From: JAPKYZ01 sp033763835
GTDB lineage: Bacteria; Acidobacteriota; Terriglobia; Bryobacterales; Bryobacteraceae
DNA: 64,000 bases
NCBI GenBank assembly: GCA_033763835.1
Contig: JANRJS010000014.1
Coordinates: 186,001-250,000 of the forward strand
Direction of reading: 5' to 3'
This document shows positions 61,608 to 64,000 of this stretch, piece by piece; positions within the stretch are counted from its first letter, which is position 1, and each line of letters opens with the position of its first letter. A program made the translations under genes and the position numbers. Below the pieces are notes generated by a model that saw nothing but the letters and a program-made list of their open reading frames with translations, was not told the DNA's origin and searched no databases.

Positions 61608-62291
61608 TCAGTTGCACTTGATCGTGGCCGCGCACTGGCGCGTCTTCTTCGCCTCGGCGATCGCTTTCTTCTTTGCTTCGGCCGCCGTCTTCTCCGCCGG
61701 TGTTTTGGCCTTTGTTAGTTCCGCCTCCGCCGCGGCGAGTTGCGCGTTCAGATCGCAACAAACCAGCCGCCCAAACTCCGTCTGCACACCGGAGGCGAAC
61801 GTTTGAAAACTCTTCAGCCGGGCGAGTTCGTTCTTCGGCCGGGCCAAGTCTTCAAGCCCCTGCGCCAGCGCCTGAATACGCTGCCGGTCCGCCTCCAACC
61901 CTTCGAGACCGGCGAGCAGTTGATCCTTCGCTTCCATCTCCTCCGTGTACAGCTTGCTCGTCGCCTCGAAATCAATCCGGCCGTAGTCGAGCATCAGATC
62001 GTGCAACTCGGACAACCGGGGCGGCTTCGCTTCGAAACGTTCGCTCTGGCGCAAGGCCCGCTCGCTACGTTCGAGTTGCAGTGACAAGTTGAGATCGTCG
62101 CGTTTCGCGATCGAGTAAGTCCCGCTCAGCGAACGGTACGCTTCCTGTTCCGCCTTGACCTTGTTCTCGACTTCGGCCTGATATTGACGAAGCACCTTAA
62201 GCAAAGCGTTGGCGTAGTCCATCGCGTCCCGCTCGCTCCGGCACGAAGCGAGTAGCGCGAACGCCAGCGCGACTGAAATTCGCCGTTTCAT
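61608..62291 (-). CDS. Lipoprotein with coiled coil and C-terminal cysteine pairs
   Basis: 227 residues. MKRRISVALAFALLASC is a lipoprotein signal with a good lipobox (LASC; lipid on C17). The middle is helical and charged (LSLQLERSERALRQSERFEA, LAGLEGLEADRQRIQALAQG). The C-terminal part has two cysteine pairs: CC in LVCCDLN near residue 178 and C-x5-C in QCAATIKCN at the end, separated by a Lys/Ala-rich helix. It starts within the stop of the upstream exported gene (ATGA). Unknown family; the cysteines suggest disulfides or a metal. Confidence 0.75.
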   Translation of the reverse strand: MKRRISVALAFALLASCRSERDAMDYANALLKVLRQYQAEVENKVKAEQEAYRSLSGTYSIAKRDDLNLSLQLERSERALRQSERFEAKPPRLSELHDLMLDYGRIDFEATSKLYTEEMEAKDQLLAGLEGLEADRQRIQALAQGLEDLARPKNELARLKSFQTFASGVQTEFGRLVCCDLNAQLAAAEAELTKAKTPAEKTAAEAKKKAIAEAKKTRQCAATIKCN

Positions 62292-63361
62292 TTCAGAGCC
62301 ACGATCGGCGGTACGGCGAGTCCGTACAACGTGAACACCAGTTGCGAAACCTGCTCCATCTTGATTCCGCCCGCGTGATAGAGCGCCAGCCGCTGCATGC
62401 CCGTCGCCACCACCAATTCGTAAGCGCGTGCCATCACGCCGCTGCGGAGGATCGAGTAGCGATGCTCTTCCTGCGCCCGCCGCAGCTTGGCGAGATCGCC
62501 GGGCATGTCCTGCCGCGCGGCCAGCGCCGCCGCTTCGTTTAGGCCGAGCGTGAGATCTTCTTTCGTCTCGGCGTTCGCCGCCGCGATCGATTTCGTCAAT
62601 TCGCCGGTGGGCTTCAACCGATCCATGCGTGCGAGGAACGATTTCGAGATCGCCCGAATCTCGCCTTTCTCGAACTCCTCGCGCGCCGCGATCTCCGCCA
62701 GCGACTTGATGTGCTGTTCGTCGATCTTCAACGCCCGCAAGTTTGTTTCGATCACCGTGCGTTCCGCGCCGGGAATCGACGCCAGTTGCGTTTTCGTCTC
62801 CGCGATTTTATTCGCGTAGGTCTCATACACGACCTTCAACCGGTCGAGCGCCGCCGACACGCCGTCCACTGCGGCCTTAGCGTTCGCGTTGCCACCGCCG
62901 AGAAAGCTCACGCCAAACTCGAAAACCGATTGCGCTTCACCCAGTTGATCGAACACCGCCGAGAGTGCGGGATCTTCGGCCGGTTTCGCGGCATTGAGAC
63001 GGTCGAGCGCCGCTTCCGCCGCCGCGCGCGCCGCGTCGAGTTGGACGCGAAGCGATGAGATCTCCGTTTCGGAAATCGTTGCCGTAGCCAATCGCCGGTC
63101 GATGCCCTCGCCGAAGCTCCGGACGTCTTCCCACGTGGACCATGCGCCTACGGTCGCTCGCATCCGTCGCTTGGCGTCCATCAAATAGGTCGCCGTATCT
63201 TGCCGCGTGAGCGTCGATAGATTGCGCAACTGCCGGTCGAACACCGGCTGATTCTTTAGCGCTTCGGCCTGCTTCAGCGTCTCCTGCGCCTTACGGTCCA
63301 GCTTCGGGTCGTAGAAAACCTGCGCGTGCAACACCGCCGAAACTAGAAACGCGAGCGCCAT
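62288..63361 (-). CDS. Exported coiled-coil hypothetical protein
   Basis: 357 residues from the ATG at 63361 (a GTG codon precedes it directly). MALAFLVSAVLHAQ is a signal peptide. The remainder is almost wholly helical with heptad-like stretches (DAARAAAEAALDRLNAAKPA, AALDRLKVVYETYANKIAET). It may be a periplasmic structural or partner protein. It follows the rhodanese-like gene by 39 bases and overlaps the lipoprotein gene, so the three are probably one transcript. Not recognised as a known family. Confidence 0.72.
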   Translation of the reverse strand: MALAFLVSAVLHAQVFYDPKLDRKAQETLKQAEALKNQPVFDRQLRNLSTLTRQDTATYLMDAKRRMRATVGAWSTWEDVRSFGEGIDRRLATATISETEISSLRVQLDAARAAAEAALDRLNAAKPAEDPALSAVFDQLGEAQSVFEFGVSFLGGGNANAKAAVDGVSAALDRLKVVYETYANKIAETKTQLASIPGAERTVIETNLRALKIDEQHIKSLAEIAAREEFEKGEIRAISKSFLARMDRLKPTGELTKSIAAANAETKEDLTLGLNEAAALAARQDMPGDLAKLRRAQEEHRYSILRSGVMARAYELVVATGMQRLALYHAGGIKMEQVSQLVFTLYGLAVPPIVALK

Positions 63362-63400
63362 CACCCTACTCGTGACGGCGCCCGCTCAAAACGTTGCACG

Positions 63401-63784
63401 CTACGGTTTCTTCTTCTCGTCTTGCTTCGGATACACCAACTCCATCCCATTCGCCTTAGCGTCCTTCAAACCGCAAGAGCCCACCACGTCATAACCTTTC
63501 GCCTTCAGCATGGCCGCCGCACGGGCGGCCCTTCCTCCGGCGTTTCAAGCGGTGACGATTTTGACGTTCTTCGGGATTTCGTTCATCCGCTTTTCGAGAT
63601 CCTCGACCGGGATGTTGACGTAACCCTTCAACGTTCCGAGTTCCTGCACTTCTTTTGGCGTCCGGACATCGAGAAAGAAGACTTTTTCCGCGATGAGTTG
63701 TTTCAACTCGTCGGGCGTGATCTTTTTAACGTCGTCTTGTCCAAACGCCGCCGCGACTGCAACCAACGGGAGCGTCCATCTCAT
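63401..63784 (-). CDS. Exported rhodanese-like protein, probable selenoprotein (in-frame TGA at the catalytic Cys)
   Basis: 127 residues if the TGA at 63545-63547 is read through. MRWTLPLVAVAAAFGQ is a signal peptide. A rhodanese domain follows: KITPDELKQLIAEKVFFLDV, RTPKEVQELGTLKGYVNIPV and KNVKIVTA; the next codon is TGA (residue 80), then NAGGRAARAAAMLKAKGYDV, VGSCGL and the TAG at 63401. Rhodaneses carry the catalytic cysteine in C-x-x-G-x-R-[AS]; here the TGA takes exactly the Cys place (U-N-A-G-G-R-A). A 7-bp hairpin starts 14 bases after the TGA. A single TGC-to-TGA nonsense change (pseudogene) or sequencing error is the alternative, but the downstream frame is intact and conserved in character. 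Sulfur or selenium transfer in the periplasm is inferred. Confidence 0.75.
63512..63530 (-). promoter_or_regulatory. Candidate bacterial SECIS stem-loop
   Basis: On the minus strand, GGCCGCC-CGTGC-GGCGGCC forms a perfect 7-bp stem with a 5-base loop. It begins 14 bases after the in-frame TGA, with the loop 22-26 bases after it, inside the 16-37 range I recall for bacterial SECIS loops, and the loop has a G in its second position as required. SelB would bind here to deliver selenocysteyl-tRNA. Confidence 0.6.
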
Positions 63785-63814
63785 GGCTGAAGTATACCCA
63801 GCAAGGCATAGCGG

Positions 63815-64000
63815 CTAGAACTTCCACTTCATGCCGCCCACAGCCCAAGCTTTCGGCGTGCGAAATCCATCTTCGAAGTACTCCTGGTTGAAGACGTTCT
63901 CGACGCGCGTGAAGAACTGGATCGAGGAACGGTCGGTCAGGGGGAGCGTGTAGCCCGCCGCCAGATTGCCGCGTTTTGGGCCGGGGAAGAGAAATGGCCG
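63815..64000 (-). CDS. TonB-dependent receptor, C-terminal end (partial)
   Basis: The frame enters from the right edge and stops at the TAG of 63815-63817, giving 61 residues. RVENVFNQEYFEDGFRTPKA, then WAVGGMKWKF is the typical last beta-strands of a TonB-dependent outer-membrane receptor, ending in the aromatic residue needed for outer-membrane insertion. The ligand (cobalamin, siderophore or glycan) cannot be judged from this piece. It lies 30 bases upstream of the rhodanese-like gene on the same strand. Confidence 0.88.
   Translation of the reverse strand, partial: RPFLFPGPKRGNLAAGYTLPLTDRSSIQFFTRVENVFNQEYFEDGFRTPKAWAVGGMKWKF

Noticed and set aside
63548..63784. Treating the rhodanese as a 79-residue complete protein or a plain pseudogene
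   Set aside because: The product would end just before the catalytic loop, and the following codons continue the domain in frame without decay, so selenocysteine is the better reading, though a nonsense mutation is not excluded.

Overview
The window reads as a dense, GC-rich chromosome segment of an Acidobacteriota bacterium, most likely of the Bryobacterales/Solibacter group. The pointers are a secreted subtilase carrying the TIGR03437 C-terminal domain (a family I know mainly from Solibacter relatives), a DUF1501 / DUF1549-DUF1553 / cytochrome-WD40 / PPC operon, TonB receptor and TAT-exported proteins, and a full flagellar locus. This placement is inference from gene content; no rRNA is present. 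I see no tRNA, rRNA, IS element, CRISPR array or replication origin. No gene-free stretch exceeds 300 bases; the longest (about 200 bases, 41615-41814) lies between the divergent flgF and fliK and holds a candidate sigma-28 promoter.

Layout. 1-1850 (+): tail of a Cys-rich protein, a 124-residue photolyase-N-domain-like protein and a complete photolyase/cryptochrome, closed by a bidirectional terminator. 1934-17535 (-): a four-gene surface/secreted operon (DUF1501, DUF1553, cytochrome-WD40, PPC), a VapBC-type toxin-antitoxin pair, an aminotransferase coupled to purF-purL-purQ, an exported hypothetical, a xylose-isomerase-like protein and a DinB protein. 17553-31182: acyl-CoA synthetase (+), a huge VWA/HYDIN-type protein (-), D-galactonate-dehydratase-type enolase (+), a DUF3553-like protein (-), then an exported sialidase-like enzyme and two subtilases (+), a likely polymer-degradation set. 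31230-36365: housekeeping genes greA, a CDP-alcohol phosphatidyltransferase, acpS, an ECF/CbiO-type ATPase, dtd, malQ and an isolated nuoB.

36477-53175 is a flagellar locus: flaG-fliS (+), flgF-flgG-flgA-flgH-flgI-flgJ(N) (-), and fliK-flgD-flgE-fliN-fliO-fliP-fliQ-fliR-flhB-flhA-flhF-fliA-second SpoA protein-SwrB-like (+). It supplies rod, rings, hook, export gate, the FlhF placement GTPase and the sigma factor FliA. Sequences resembling FliA-type promoters sit before flaG, fliS and fliK. Filament, stator, MS-ring and FliM genes are not here. 53212-61220 (+): DUF1990 protein, recO, a second VapBC-type pair, glyQ-glyS, ppdK and a Uma2-family protein.

The most interesting locus is 61221-63784 (-). 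An exported rhodanese-like protein reads through an in-frame TGA placed exactly where the catalytic cysteine of the CxxGxR loop belongs, and a perfect 7-bp stem-loop starts 14 nucleotides after that TGA, as in bacterial SECIS elements. I interpret it as a selenocysteine-containing periplasmic rhodanese; downstream in the same direction are a coiled-coil exported protein, a Cys-pair lipoprotein and a small hypothetical. The window ends in the C-terminus of a TonB-dependent receptor.
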